A stretch of DNA of 64,000 nucleotides from Sphingobium sp. SCG-1 (GCF_002953135.1 NZ_CP026372.1:3707501-3771500), one strand, 5' to 3'. Shown: positions 42,394 through 52,205, numbered from the stretch's first letter. The notes: generated by a model not told the origin, from the sequence alone. Numbers and translations are program-made.

Positions 42394-44832
42394 CTAAAGC
42401 AGGAAATCGTTTTGCGTGAGCGTTCCGACGCCGCGTAGCTGGATCGCGAAATCGACCAAGCCATCGCCGTCGACATCCCCCTCGACCACGGCATCGCCGT
42501 TGCTTACGACGTAGCGCAGTTCGCCCTCCTGGCCTGTGAAAGCGCCTGCGCCGACAAAGATGAAGGCATCATCCGCTGTCGATGACACTGCAGCATCGAT
42601 GCGGCTTAGGTCGATCAGATCGCCCTCTGAGTGACTGAAGTCCACTATGAGGTCCGGCTCGCCCGCGCTGCTGTGGGTTACATCATCAAACTGGAAGGTG
42701 TCCGCCCCGGCGCCGCCGATCAGGTTATCATACTCGATCCCGCCGATCAGGCTATCGTTCCCCGCGCCGCCGCTGACATAGTCTCGGCCAACGTCGCCGT
42801 GCAGCACATCGTCGCCATCATTGCCGTACAGCGTGTCTGTGCCGTCGCCGCCATGAATGTCATCGGCACCACCATTGCCGCTGATAAGATCGTACCCGCC
42901 GCCGCCGAAAATTGTGTCGGAGCCTTCGTCGCTCCCGCCTATTCGGTTCGATTGCCAGTTCCCCGTCACCGTCAGACCGGGCCGCACCATAGCTACCGTC
43001 TCAATGTTCAAGTCGATGTTATAATTTACCTTGGTGATGACAAAGTCGTCACCGCTTTCATCAACGATCTTGGTAGTGATACTACTGATTGTATAACGAT
43101 CATCGCCAGCCCCGCCATCGAGCAAATTGACGCCGGCTCCACCCCATAGCCGATCATTACCCTCATAACCGTAAATCTTGTCGTCGACATCTCCACCCCC
43201 CATGAAGTCGTCGCCGCTCGTGCCAAAGGCGTGAACTGCTTCGATATTGGACCAACGACCGTAACTAAACACATGGTTGTCGCCGACGCGGTAAATTACC
43301 GTATCAAATCCCTGTCCGCCGTTGATCCTGCGGAAACTTCCCAGTTCAATGGTGTCGTCACCCTCGCCTCCAAAGACCAGGCGGTTCTCATTGGTTGGAA
43401 GCGCCGTGATATAATCGTTACCAGCATCCCCCTCGATCGTTCCCGCTCCGATGATGCGATCGTTACCATTGCCCCCGTAAATTACCGTACCGCCTGACCC
43501 AGCGTTGATGTAATCATCGCCATCTTCGCCATAGATCGATCCCTCCGCAGCGAACTGCGAAGTAATCCTGCCGAGCGAGGTATCGATGAAGTCATTGCCC
43601 CCGCCTGCCCGAATTCCGCTAATCGTGCCGGTGTTGATGATCCTGTCATCAAAATTGCCGGATAACCACACCGCAGAGATGATGCCACTATTCGTCAGCG
43701 TGAGCGCGCCATCCTGAGCATGAATACCTCCCCCCGATCCGTCGATCGTGCCAGTGTTCACGATCGTTCCGCCGCCGATCGAAACGCCAAAATCTCTGCC
43801 AAAGGCCGTCGGATTATAGGTGCGGATGACGCCGTCATTGGTAAGATCGACCATACCAGAGACATCGATGCCATCGCCGCTTCCATAGCTTCGGATGGAA
43901 CCGCCCACATGGTTGATGATCTTCGTGACCGACGTGAGAGCCGTATCCAGAGCGATCCCCGCGCCGATCCGCCCAAGGATCGAGCCAGAATTCTCGATCT
44001 CAACCGCTTGGTTGCCGGCAATGCCGCTATCAGCGCCACGGATCTTTCCGCCCACTTCGTTCCGGATGAAAACATTCGTTGCGGTGCCAATGTCGATGCC
44101 GTCATCACCCTCGCTGCCACCGGCGATGATCTTGCCGTAATTAGTGACAGCCGCGTAGTCGCCGACGCGAAAAGCGTCGCTATCGACGGCCTGCACCGTG
44201 CCCGTGTCCCAATTGATGAGGCGGACTTTGTTCGGGACGGTCGCGTCCAGATCAGTGGTGTCGATGGCAGGAGCGGAATCTACGCCCTTGCCCATGCTGA
44301 TGATCTTGCCGACGTTGGCAACGAACACATTGCCATCGGTCTGCGCGAAATTACTGGCACCGGACAGCCGGATGGTGGGACCGGCGTCACTTTGCATGAT
44401 ACCGGTCTCCAAGTTGAGGAGATAGAGGGGGCTGATCCCCGAACCTGTGGGAGTGCCTGAAATGATCGCGTCGACCACTGACCCGGTGTATGATTTGAGC
44501 AGACCACGATTGTCCAAATTGATCGAACCGCCCTGTAAGTCCGTCCCGACATGCAGCACGTCGTCGCGCGCGCGGATGGACGATCCGACCTGCGTATCTA
44601 TGGCGATGCTCTGGCTGGCGGCGGCAGTTCCAGTCGCGTCGATTGCCGCACCGCTGAATGCCTGGATCGCGCCTTCGAGATTAAGGCGAACCAGCCCTTC
44701 CGCTCCCGTGATATCCCATTCCACCGCTGTACCCAACGGATGCAGAAGAGCATCCGATTGAACCGTCAGAGTGTCTCCGCCCTGAAGGTACTGGCGCTGC
44801 AATACATTGCCGGACACCGTGAAGTCGGTCAT
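42394..44832 (-). CDS. Large RTX-type calcium-binding repeat protein
   Basis: An 812-residue acidic protein with no cleavable N-terminal signal. Residues about 1-400 form a beta-helix-like region of NTGTI/NSGIIS-type repeats, as in polymorphic adhesins. From about 400 to 720 there are many RTX nonapeptides (GGxGxDxxx, for example YGEDGDDYINAGSG, GGNGNDRII, GGDGTDTLYGNDGDD). The end resembles the M10-peptidase C-terminal module (DTFQFDDVTHSSAGEPD, LIVDFSHSEGDLIDLS). Export by a type I system through the C-terminus is expected, but no such ABC transporter or membrane-fusion gene is adjacent. It is probably an adhesin or surface-layer-like protein; no catalytic domain was recognised. Confidence 0.85.
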   Translation of the reverse strand: MTDFTVSGNVLQRQYLQGGDTLTVQSDALLHPLGTAVEWDITGAEGLVRLNLEGAIQAFSGAAIDATGTAAASQSIAIDTQVGSSIRARDDVLHVGTDLQGGSINLDNRGLLKSYTGSVVDAIISGTPTGSGISPLYLLNLETGIMQSDAGPTIRLSGASNFAQTDGNVFVANVGKIISMGKGVDSAPAIDTTDLDATVPNKVRLINWDTGTVQAVDSDAFRVGDYAAVTNYGKIIAGGSEGDDGIDIGTATNVFIRNEVGGKIRGADSGIAGNQAVEIENSGSILGRIGAGIALDTALTSVTKIINHVGGSIRSYGSGDGIDVSGMVDLTNDGVIRTYNPTAFGRDFGVSIGGGTIVNTGTIDGSGGGIHAQDGALTLTNSGIISAVWLSGNFDDRIINTGTISGIRAGGGNDFIDTSLGRITSQFAAEGSIYGEDGDDYINAGSGGTVIYGGNGNDRIIGAGTIEGDAGNDYITALPTNENRLVFGGEGDDTIELGSFRRINGGQGFDTVIYRVGDNHVFSYGRWSNIEAVHAFGTSGDDFMGGGDVDDKIYGYEGNDRLWGGAGVNLLDGGAGDDRYTISSITTKIVDESGDDFVITKVNYNIDLNIETVAMVRPGLTVTGNWQSNRIGGSDEGSDTIFGGGGYDLISGNGGADDIHGGDGTDTLYGNDGDDVLHGDVGRDYVSGGAGNDSLIGGIEYDNLIGGAGADTFQFDDVTHSSAGEPDLIVDFSHSEGDLIDLSRIDAAVSSTADDAFIFVGAGAFTGQEGELRYVVSNGDAVVEGDVDGDGLVDFAIQLRGVGTLTQNDFLL

Positions 44833-44905
44833 TGATCTGCTCCGTCGAATTCATCCGAAACGGATGAACCACACATCGTGGCAATATGTAAACCATATTA
44901 AGTAA

Positions 44906-44923
44906 TGTTACCGTACTGTAACA
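44906..44923. promoter_or_regulatory. Dyad upstream of the RTX gene
   Basis: TGTTAC (44906-44911) mirrors GTAACA (44918-44923) about a six-base centre, inside an A/T-rich stretch 74 bp before the RTX start codon. It looks like an operator. The rest of the gap 44833-45071 holds no gene. Confidence 0.45.
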
Positions 44924-45071
44924 AAAGAGATTTTATAGCGAGCGCAACACTCCCCGGTGAAATAGACTCTAAATATTGCGAAGGCATCGCAATAGCAATT
45001 GTCAGGCCGCCGCGGCTGGTATAGTTTGAGATCAGCATGCGCCTGCCATGGCGCACCGGTTGGGAAGAAGC

Positions 45072-45377
45072 ATGGCCGCGATGTCGGGCAAATGGATACG
45101 CATGTTGTTCGCCGGGCCAGGCGCGATCATCTTGGCCCTCGTGATGATGGCAGGCATGACCCAATGGTTGCCGAAGGGCGCTGCGGGGATCGACAATCTT
45201 GTGCTGCCGCTGGTGCTCGCGCCATTACTGTGGGCCGCGCTGTTCTTTCACGCCTGTATGGACAGGAAACTTTCACGAGTAGCCATCGTGGCGCTTGGCC
45301 TGCTGGTAATCCACGGGGGGCTGGTGGCGCACAGTTTCCTCAGTCACGCACCGGTTGCAAAAGGGGCATCCAAATGA
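45072..45377 (+). CDS. Small membrane protein, DUF3649-like
   Basis: A 101-residue protein with about three hydrophobic helices (residues about 9-30, 43-57 and 68-85) in the position usually held by DUF3649 proteins next to PepSY-domain genes. GGAAGAAG precedes the ATG. Its stop overlaps the ATG of the PepSY gene by four bases. Such genes often accompany siderophore receptors; here no receptor gene is next to it. Confidence 0.65.
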   Translation: MAAMSGKWIRMLFAGPGAIILALVMMAGMTQWLPKGAAGIDNLVLPLVLAPLLWAALFFHACMDRKLSRVAIVALGLLVIHGGLVAHSFLSHAPVAKGASK

Positions 45378-46957
45378 TCCACTTGCCCAAAGACGAAACC
45401 AAGCTGATGGTGGCTGTGCACGGCTGGTCGGGGATTGTGCTCGGCCTGCTGCTGTACGCCGTGGTGCTGACCGGCATGGTCGCAGTATTCGCCGAAGAAA
45501 TCGGCATCTGGTCAGCCGGACATATCGAAACCCGCTCCGCCTTCGAGCGCCCGATCGATAGCGCCGTGCGCAATCTCGCCCGGCGCACTTCGGAGAAATA
45601 TTATGAAGGAGTCGACCTGTTCGAGATGGGCGACCACGACCTCGGCGTCTTCTTTCACCGTCATGAAACGGAAGCCAGTGGCGACTTCGTCAGTCGGGGC
45701 ATATATTATCAGGTCGATAAGACAGGCCGCGTAGTCGAAACGCAGAATGGCACGAGCGAAGATGTATTCGGTCCCCGAAACGATGATGCGCTAAGCCGGT
45801 TCCTGATAGACACGCACGTCCAGTTACACGTGCCCAATCCTTGGGGGCTTTTGCTCACCGGCATCCTAGGCCTCGCCATGCTTGTTGCGGCGATCTCGGG
45901 ACTTCTGATCCATCGCCACCTGTTCAAGGACATCTTCACCCTGCGGCGGAAAGCCAATCCGGTGCTGGTTGACCGCGACCGGCACAGCGTCGCCGGCACG
46001 TGGAGCCTGCCCTTTGCGTTCGTACTTGCATTCACTGGCAGCTTTTTCTCTTTCTTCAGCACGATCGGCGTCCCTATTGTCGCGATGGCAGCATTCGGGG
46101 GGGACATTCCCGCGCTGACCGAAGCAGTATATGGCAATCCCGGTAAAGCGAACCCGCGTCCGGTCGCGATCGGCAATCTGGATCGGATCGCCGCAGATTC
46201 CATCCGCCGAGCTGGCGACGCGCCAACCTTCGTCGCGATCGAGAACTTCGGCCGCGCCGATTCCAAGGTGACGAGCTATCATCCTCCAAAAGCATCGGAT
46301 ATCGAGCCGGTGACATTATTGTACGATGGTGCGTCGGCACGGTTCGATCGCGCCAAGCCAGCGATCGGCCCCCGCCCATCGGCTGGCGGAACGATCGCCG
46401 CGATCATGGCTCCGCTCCACTTCGGCAACTTTGCCGGGATCGTCTCGAAAGCCATATGGTTCGCGCTGGGATTCGCAATGTGTTACGTCACCTTGACGGG
46501 GCTGCGGCTCTGGCTCGTGCGGCGCGCGGATGCGGCGCGGTCGCTGGAATGGCTCGACCGTTCCGTGGCTGTGATCGGCTTCGGCCTGCCCTTTGCTCTG
46601 GTCGTGGCAGCCGCCGCGTTCCTGATCGAGATGCCGAAGGGCGGCGCAGTATACTGGACTACGGCGTCGTTCCTGATCGCGTCCGCTGTTGCCATCGTGG
46701 GCGGCTTTTTCGCCCGCGCGCGTGCAATTGATCGCGCGTTGCAACTCGGTACGGGATTGGTGATGATTGCCCTCCCGGTGCTCCGTCTCGTCACCGGCGG
46801 GCCAAGCTGGACCGTCGCAATGAGCGCCGGGCAACCGATCATAGCGGCCATGGATAGTGCGTTCGTCCTCGCCGGCGGCTTCATGCTCTGGCGTCACTTT
46901 GGTGCAAAGCGGCGGCAGAGCGGCTTGCGCGTTCCTGTCCTGCACCCGGCGGAATGA
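45374..46957 (+). CDS. PepSY-associated membrane protein (iron-uptake associated)
   Basis: A 527-residue inner-membrane protein of the PepSY_TM family. The first helix follows HGWSGIVLGLLLYAVVLTG, a large periplasmic part with Tyr/His-rich stretches comes next, then helices at NPWGLLLTGILGLAMLV, FVLAFTGSFFSFFS and several at the C-terminus. Relatives occur beside TonB receptors and may reduce ferric siderophores. The start is set by the ATGA overlap with the small upstream gene; a longer in-frame reading to 44999 is not needed. Confidence 0.85.
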   Translation: MIHLPKDETKLMVAVHGWSGIVLGLLLYAVVLTGMVAVFAEEIGIWSAGHIETRSAFERPIDSAVRNLARRTSEKYYEGVDLFEMGDHDLGVFFHRHETEASGDFVSRGIYYQVDKTGRVVETQNGTSEDVFGPRNDDALSRFLIDTHVQLHVPNPWGLLLTGILGLAMLVAAISGLLIHRHLFKDIFTLRRKANPVLVDRDRHSVAGTWSLPFAFVLAFTGSFFSFFSTIGVPIVAMAAFGGDIPALTEAVYGNPGKANPRPVAIGNLDRIAADSIRRAGDAPTFVAIENFGRADSKVTSYHPPKASDIEPVTLLYDGASARFDRAKPAIGPRPSAGGTIAAIMAPLHFGNFAGIVSKAIWFALGFAMCYVTLTGLRLWLVRRADAARSLEWLDRSVAVIGFGLPFALVVAAAAFLIEMPKGGAVYWTTASFLIASAVAIVGGFFARARAIDRALQLGTGLVMIALPVLRLVTGGPSWTVAMSAGQPIIAAMDSAFVLAGGFMLWRHFGAKRRQSGLRVPVLHPAE

Positions 46958-47226
46958 TTATGTTCCCCATCATAGCCGTCGCAATCTCGGCGATCTTGAT
47001 CGTATCGCTTTGCCTGGGCGATCCCAAGCGCCGCCGTTCACTGCGCATGGCAGGAACTGGACAAACCCCCACGACGCGCAGATTGTTCGCTGCCGCAGCC
47101 TGCATACCCGGACTTCTATGCGCGCTACAAGGCGATGCCGCAGCATTCCTGATCTGGTTGGGCGGCAGCAGCGCCCTGGGTTGGCTTATTGCCTTGTGGT
47201 TCAATCGTCAGGATGTTGCGCAATAG
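46954..47226 (+). CDS. Small membrane protein, DUF3325-like
   Basis: A 90-residue protein with two or three hydrophobic helices and a basic loop (DPKRRRSLRMAG). Its place after a PepSY membrane gene matches DUF3325 proteins of iron-uptake loci. The ATG overlaps the PepSY stop by four bases. The function of the family is unknown. Confidence 0.65.
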   Translation: MIMFPIIAVAISAILIVSLCLGDPKRRRSLRMAGTGQTPTTRRLFAAAACIPGLLCALQGDAAAFLIWLGGSSALGWLIALWFNRQDVAQ

Positions 47227-47251
47227 AATCTCGCGACATCGCCCGATCCGG

Positions 47252-48694
47252 TCATGAGCCTTCCCAGCCCAGCCCCAGTGCCTTTTCTATTGCCACGAAG
47301 TCACCCGTGAGAGCGGCTTGCGCGGAAAGCAGATCCTGCTCGGCGGCGAGTTGCTGCCGCTGCGCGTCCAGCAACTCTATGCGGGTCACTGTGCCAGCTT
47401 CATTTCGCTGGGCCGTGAGTTGCGCAGCGTGAATGGCAAGATCTCGCGCACGCGCCAACGATGCGACCACTCTTCGCCGGTCGCGGAACCGCGCCAGTGA
47501 ATCCTCAGCATCACGCAATGCTGCCAACACGGCATTGCGATAGCGAGCCTCGGCTTCATCCCGAACGCCTTCCGCCTGCTCGACCCGCGCCCGATTCCGG
47601 CCGAAGTCCAGGAAATTCCAGCTTAGCTGCGGAGCCGCAATAGCCGCAAAATCGTCAAGTTGACCCAAGTCGCTAAGCTTGGTTCCGCCAATGCCGACCA
47701 GCCCCATAAAGCTGAGGCGCGGAAAACGCGCTGCATCCGCCTGCCCGATCCGTGCGGTGTCAGCCGCAAGCTGCCGCTCGGCTGCGCGGATGTCCGGCCG
47801 ATGCTGAAGCAGCCGGGCGGGATCGCCCACTGCCACCGACGCAGGCGGCAGCGGGATCGCACCGCCTGCTGACAAAGTTGCGTCCAGCGCGCCCGGCTCC
47901 TCGCCCGTCAGCACCGCCAGCGCATTAAGGTAGGCGTCGCGCTCGGCGTTAAGCGGCGTCGATCGCGCACGCGTGCCGCTAAGACCCGTCTCCATTGCGG
48001 TTACTTCAAGCGCAGACGCCGTACCCCGCGCATAGCGTTGCCGCGTCAGCTCGAGCATTTCCTGCTGTTTCGCAATCGACTGGGTATTGAGAACGATGCG
48101 CTGCTGCCGTTCCCGCAGGTTGATGTAGTTCTGCGCGACTTCGGCGGACAGGCTGACCTGTATATCCGCGACGCTTGCCTCAGCCCCTTGAGCAGCGGCG
48201 CGCGCCGCGTCGACTGCGCGGCGCTGGCCGCCGAACAAGTCGATCTCCCACGACGCATCGAACCCAAGATTGTAGACATTGAGATCAGAGGCACCATTGC
48301 CGCCACTCTGTTCCCCTTCGCCACCGTCACCGCCAAGGTCGATGCCGGGGATGTGGGCGTGGGCGTACACGGCGGATGCATTGACGCTGGGAGCGGAATT
48401 GGCCCGTTGCAGTCCCAGTGCAGCGCGCGCCTGGCGCAACCTCGCCTTCGCCATAAGCGCGTTTGGATTGGCGTCCAGCGCCTTGACTACGAGCGCATCC
48501 AGCACAGGATCGTTCAAGCTCTCCCACCAGCGTGCTACCGGTGCGGCGGTTGTCACAGGTGCATCCCCGGCACGCGTAAAAGCAGTCGCGGCTGCGGCCT
48601 TGAGTGCCACAGCGGGTGGCCCGGCATAATTCGGCCCTACGGTACAACCGCCAAGCAGCGACGCGATCAATGGGAAGGCAAGATAGGGGCGCAT
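47252..48694 (-). CDS. NodT-family outer-membrane efflux lipoprotein
   Basis: A 480-residue TolC-like outer-membrane factor of the NodT/RND type. The lipobox is SLLGGC, with the Cys at residue 17. The two repeats of the efflux channel family show YNLGFDASWEIDLFGGQRRAV and PQLSWNFLDFGRNRARV. The ATG at 48694 has GAGGAACG upstream; a TTG at 48706 would overlap the emrB stop. It completes the tripartite pump with the two genes upstream. Confidence 0.9.
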   Translation of the reverse strand: MRPYLAFPLIASLLGGCTVGPNYAGPPAVALKAAAATAFTRAGDAPVTTAAPVARWWESLNDPVLDALVVKALDANPNALMAKARLRQARAALGLQRANSAPSVNASAVYAHAHIPGIDLGGDGGEGEQSGGNGASDLNVYNLGFDASWEIDLFGGQRRAVDAARAAAQGAEASVADIQVSLSAEVAQNYINLRERQQRIVLNTQSIAKQQEMLELTRQRYARGTASALEVTAMETGLSGTRARSTPLNAERDAYLNALAVLTGEEPGALDATLSAGGAIPLPPASVAVGDPARLLQHRPDIRAAERQLAADTARIGQADAARFPRLSFMGLVGIGGTKLSDLGQLDDFAAIAAPQLSWNFLDFGRNRARVEQAEGVRDEAEARYRNAVLAALRDAEDSLARFRDRRRVVASLARARDLAIHAAQLTAQRNEAGTVTRIELLDAQRQQLAAEQDLLSAQAALTGDFVAIEKALGLGWEGS

Positions 48695-48702
48695 GACGTT
48701 CC

Positions 48703-50256
48703 TCAATGCCCGGCCGCCATCGGCGCGCCCTTGGGAAGCGGCCGAAGGAAAAGCGCGAGCGGACTGACTAAGATGATCCCGACGGTCAGGATCCAGAAAA
48801 GATCGGAATACGTCATCGTAAGGGCCTGCATCTGGATCGTACCCTCGATCATACGCATCGCCCTTCCTTGCCCGCCCAGGGCCTGTACCTGACCGGCCAC
48901 ATAATCCTGCACATTGATCGCATTGGCGCTCAGCGTTTCCTCGATGCGGCGGCTATGGAGCCATAGTCTCTGGTCCTGGATCACCGCGATGCCGGCCAAA
49001 GCGAAGGAGCCGCCCAGATTACGCGCTGCGTTATAAAGCCCCGCCGCATCGCTGGCCTGCTCAGCAGGCACAGATCGGATCGCGGCCTGATTGAGGAACA
49101 TCATGCAGAACACGGTGCCAACGCCGCGCAAGAGTTGGGAGTCGACAAAGCTTGATCCGTCCGACACGCTTGTCAGATCCGTCTCCAGCCATGCACTGAA
49201 CGCAAGAACCGTCAGCCCGAAAGCTACCGACAGGCGAATATCGACCGTTCGAATGAGCCAGGGCGTGAAAGGCATCATCAGGATGACGGGCGCGCCGGAG
49301 AGCATGACGATCTGCCCTGCCTGTAACGAGTTGTAGCCCGCTATGGCCGACAGGAATTGCGGAATGGCATAGGACGTGCCGTAGATCACCATGCCGACCA
49401 CCGTGACCATAACGACCACGCTGCCGAACTGACGATTACGCAACAGAGCCAGACGTATCACGGGGCGACGGGCGAAGAATTGCCCGGCGGCAAGAAGCAT
49501 GAAGCCGACCGCCGACACGATGGTCAGCCAAATGATCGTCGACGAGGAGAACCATTGCTCGCGCTCTCCCTCCTCCAGAACAACCGTGAGGCCGCCAAGG
49601 CCCATTGCCAGACCGATGATGCCGAGCCAATCCGCCTCCGCAATAAGCGCAAGATTGGACCTTTTGTGAGGCATTGCGACGAGCAACAGCGTAATCAGCG
49701 CGGCACCCACGGGCAGGTTGATGAAGAAGGCGTAATGCCAGCTTAAATTCTCGGTCAGCCAGCCACCCAGAACAGGCCCGGCCACCGGTCCCAACAATGC
49801 CGTTGCGCCGAACAGGGCATTGCCGATCGGCTGCTGCGAGCGGGGCAACCGCGTGGCAATAATGGTCATCGCAGTCGGAATGAGCGCCCCGCCGGTGAAC
49901 CCCTGACCTACGCGGCCGATTATCATCATGGTGAGTGTCGTGGATACGCCGCACAGCATGGAAAACAACGTGAACAGGCCCGCAGCGAGAAGCAGGAAAG
50001 TGCGCAGTCCGAACAGGCGCTCCAGCCAGCCCGACAAAGGTATGATGATGATTTCCGCGACGAGATAGGCGGTCGCGATCCATGTTCCTTCGGTCCCGCT
50101 GGCGCCGATCTCACCCTGTATCGTGGGCAGCGAACTGTTGACGATGGAGATGTCCAGTGTGGCCATCAACGCGCCCAGCGTCCCCGCCGCCACCGCGAGC
50201 CAGGCAGCCGCGTCGGCACGCTCCTCGGGCGCAGGCGCGGGTTCCGCGTCGCTCAC
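48703..50256 (-). CDS. emrB: EmrB/QacA-type MFS multidrug transporter
   Basis: A 517-residue DHA2 transporter with 14 membrane helices. The family signatures LDISIVNSSLPTIQGEIG and GRVGQGFTGGALIPTAMT are present, as is the motif C stretch GPVAGPVLGGWL. It works with the periplasmic adaptor encoded just upstream, whose stop it overlaps (50253-50256). Likely substrates are hydrophobic or phenolic toxins, as for EmrAB systems in general. Confidence 0.9.
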   Translation of the reverse strand: MSDAEPAPAPEERADAAAWLAVAAGTLGALMATLDISIVNSSLPTIQGEIGASGTEGTWIATAYLVAEIIIIPLSGWLERLFGLRTFLLLAAGLFTLFSMLCGVSTTLTMMIIGRVGQGFTGGALIPTAMTIIATRLPRSQQPIGNALFGATALLGPVAGPVLGGWLTENLSWHYAFFINLPVGAALITLLLVAMPHKRSNLALIAEADWLGIIGLAMGLGGLTVVLEEGEREQWFSSSTIIWLTIVSAVGFMLLAAGQFFARRPVIRLALLRNRQFGSVVVMVTVVGMVIYGTSYAIPQFLSAIAGYNSLQAGQIVMLSGAPVILMMPFTPWLIRTVDIRLSVAFGLTVLAFSAWLETDLTSVSDGSSFVDSQLLRGVGTVFCMMFLNQAAIRSVPAEQASDAAGLYNAARNLGGSFALAGIAVIQDQRLWLHSRRIEETLSANAINVQDYVAGQVQALGGQGRAMRMIEGTIQMQALTMTYSDLFWILTVGIILVSPLALFLRPLPKGAPMAAGH

Positions 50257-51416
50257 CGGCGCGCCTCTCTCCGTGCCTTTTCCTTGTCGGCAATGTGCTC
50301 CGCCTGCCCTTTGGCCGCGATCGTGTCGACGCTCGCCGTCACCGAAAGGCCGGGAACAAGGATTGCACGCGTTTCGGGACTGGCGTCGATCGCGATCCGC
50401 ACCGGCACGCGCTGGACGATCTTGGTGAAATTGCCCGTCGCGTTTTGCGGCGGCAGCAGTGAAAATTGCGCCCCGGTGCCCGGAGAGATGCTGTCCACAT
50501 GGCCGGTCAAATCGACGCCGTCCAGCGCATCGACGGATATAGTCACAGGCTGACCGCGGCGCATCAGGCCGATCTGCGTCTCCTTGAAGTTTGCGGTGAT
50601 GTAGAGGGATGAAAGCGGTACGACCGACATCAGTCGCGTTCCTGCCTGTACGAACTGCCCCGCGCGAACAGAGCGATCGCCAATGCGCCCATCCACGCTG
50701 GCGCGCAGGATAGTCGATCCTACGTTGAGGCTGGCGGACGCCAATTGCGCCCTTGCCGCTTCGCCTTGGGCTTCCGCCTGTCGTACCTGCGCCTTGAGCG
50801 ATCCGGTCCGGCGCTGCGCCGTCAGCAGCGCCGCGCGCTGCGACGCCACCGCGTTTGTCGCCGTCGCGGCCTGATTGCGCAGGTTGGCCAGTTTTTCCCG
50901 CGTTTCGGCACCGCTCGCGGCGAGAGGGGCATAGCGCGCCGCCTCGGCAGCCGCATAGCGCGCATCGGCTTCCGCCGTGGACAGTTGCGCCCGCGCCTGA
51001 GCAATGGCCGCCTCCTGCTCGCCGATCATCGCACGGACATTGTCGGCGTTAGCGGCGGCGACATCGATCTGCGCCTGAGCCTGCTCGGCCTGCGCGCGAT
51101 AGTCCCGGGGGTCGATACGGGCCAGTGGCTGGCCCTTCTTCACGTCCTGATTGTCGCGAACGAACACTTCTTCGACGTAGCCCGAAATCTTGGGCGAAAC
51201 GGTTACCGCATCGGCCTGAATATAGGCGTCGTTAGTTTCCTCGATATATTTGCCATGCGTCTGATAGCGGATGAACCAGATGATAAAGCCAATCAGTATC
51301 ACCGCTAGAACGATGCTGATGATACGTCTTACGCGAGGGCGTTTCAGTGGCGAAGGCTGCTCCGTCCCGGCGCCGGTATCCAGCTTCCGCTCCGAACTGT
51401 CATCGCTGCTGGCCAT
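50253..51416 (-). CDS. emrA: HlyD/EmrA-type membrane fusion protein
   Basis: A 387-residue periplasmic adaptor: cytoplasmic N-tail, one membrane helix (IISIVLAVILIGFIIWFI), then the barrel-sandwich half AYIQADAVTVSPKISGYV, a long Ala/Gln-rich coiled-coil hairpin (about residues 110-220), and the return strand LRASVDGRIGDRSVRAGQ. The ATG at 51416 is preferred over the frame start at 51476. First gene of the emrA-emrB-nodT operon, diverging from the MarR regulator. Confidence 0.9.
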   Translation of the reverse strand: MASSDDSSERKLDTGAGTEQPSPLKRPRVRRIISIVLAVILIGFIIWFIRYQTHGKYIEETNDAYIQADAVTVSPKISGYVEEVFVRDNQDVKKGQPLARIDPRDYRAQAEQAQAQIDVAAANADNVRAMIGEQEAAIAQARAQLSTAEADARYAAAEAARYAPLAASGAETREKLANLRNQAATATNAVASQRAALLTAQRRTGSLKAQVRQAEAQGEAARAQLASASLNVGSTILRASVDGRIGDRSVRAGQFVQAGTRLMSVVPLSSLYITANFKETQIGLMRRGQPVTISVDALDGVDLTGHVDSISPGTGAQFSLLPPQNATGNFTKIVQRVPVRIAIDASPETRAILVPGLSVTASVDTIAAKGQAEHIADKEKARREARR

Positions 51417-51485
51417 CAATCGGATCTCACTTTGTTTGCGCGCTATGGCACAACTCCCTTGAACCTCTCCGCACAATAGGGCAAT

Positions 51486-51500
51486 ACCATATTACATGGT
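51486..51500. promoter_or_regulatory. Dyad in the marR/emrA divergent promoter
   Basis: ACCAT (51486-51490) and ATGGT (51496-51500) form perfect five-base arms around ATTAC, 22 bp before the MarR start and 70 bp before emrA. This is where a MarR repressor would bind; binding is inferred. Confidence 0.45.
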
Positions 51501-51521
51501 CCCACATCTTTTCTTTGCCTG

Positions 51522-52001
51522 ATGGCGCATCAGCAACTTATGGACAGCATGCGTGAGTTGACGCTTCGTATGCATCGCCTCTTCAATATTGAGTTGAAGG
51601 CGCAGGGCACATCACTTGCGCAATTGAAGCTGCTGCTTTTCATTGAGCACATGGCTCAGGCGCGGGCCATAGACATCAGCGAGGCGTTCGGCTTTGCGCC
51701 ACGGACGGTAACGGAAGCGATCGATGGGCTGGAGCGCGACGGACTGGTTCGCCGGGATCCCGTTCCGAATGACCGACGTGCGAAATACATTCGGGTGACC
51801 GACGCCGGAAGCAAAGTGATCAGTGATGCCGCGCCGGCCCGGCAGGCTATTGCGAGCCGAATATTTCAGGCGCTGACGCCGACCGAAGAACAGGAACTGC
51901 TTAGGTTAGTTAAAGTGCTAAACGACAGATTGATGGAGGTCGAAGCGCCACATCTTCGCGGTGAACATTCTCAGCCTAAAACGAAATCATCTGAGCAGTA
52001 G
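51522..52001 (+). CDS. MarR family transcriptional regulator
   Basis: A 159-residue winged-helix repressor. The recognition helix region is AIDISEAFGFAPRTVTEAIDGL, split at residues 49-70, and the wing is RRDPVPNDRRAKYIRVTDAG, the standard MarR D-x-R-D/R wing. It probably represses the divergent efflux operon and is released by phenolic or lipophilic ligands, as MarR/EmrR are. The start is the ATG at 51522, without a strong ribosome site; an ATG at 51540 is an alternative. Confidence 0.87.
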   Translation: MAHQQLMDSMRELTLRMHRLFNIELKAQGTSLAQLKLLLFIEHMAQARAIDISEAFGFAPRTVTEAIDGLERDGLVRRDPVPNDRRAKYIRVTDAGSKVISDAAPARQAIASRIFQALTPTEEQELLRLVKVLNDRLMEVEAPHLRGEHSQPKTKSSEQ

Positions 52002-52205
52002 AACCATACCTAAAGCCAGACTTCCCGAGCAAGCGCTTGCCAGGCAGATAATGCGAAACTCACAGGCGCAAAATACAGATTCCAGGCGTTCCACGAGCAC
52101 GATCCTCTCTACCCACTCTACCGGCGGTATATTGAAGGATATCACGATTCCCCCGCAACTCAATATGGGTTTTTAGCGTCAACTTTACCGTCGTCTTAAG
52201 AACGA

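Noticed and set aside
42700..43700. DNA repeat array within the RTX gene
   Set aside because: The repetition comes from the GGxGxD protein repeats and is degenerate at DNA level; it is not a CRISPR or satellite.
52029..52040. Palindrome GCAAGCGCTTGC after the MarR gene
   Set aside because: Short, without loop or U-run, and with no second copy noticed; not supported as terminator or operator.
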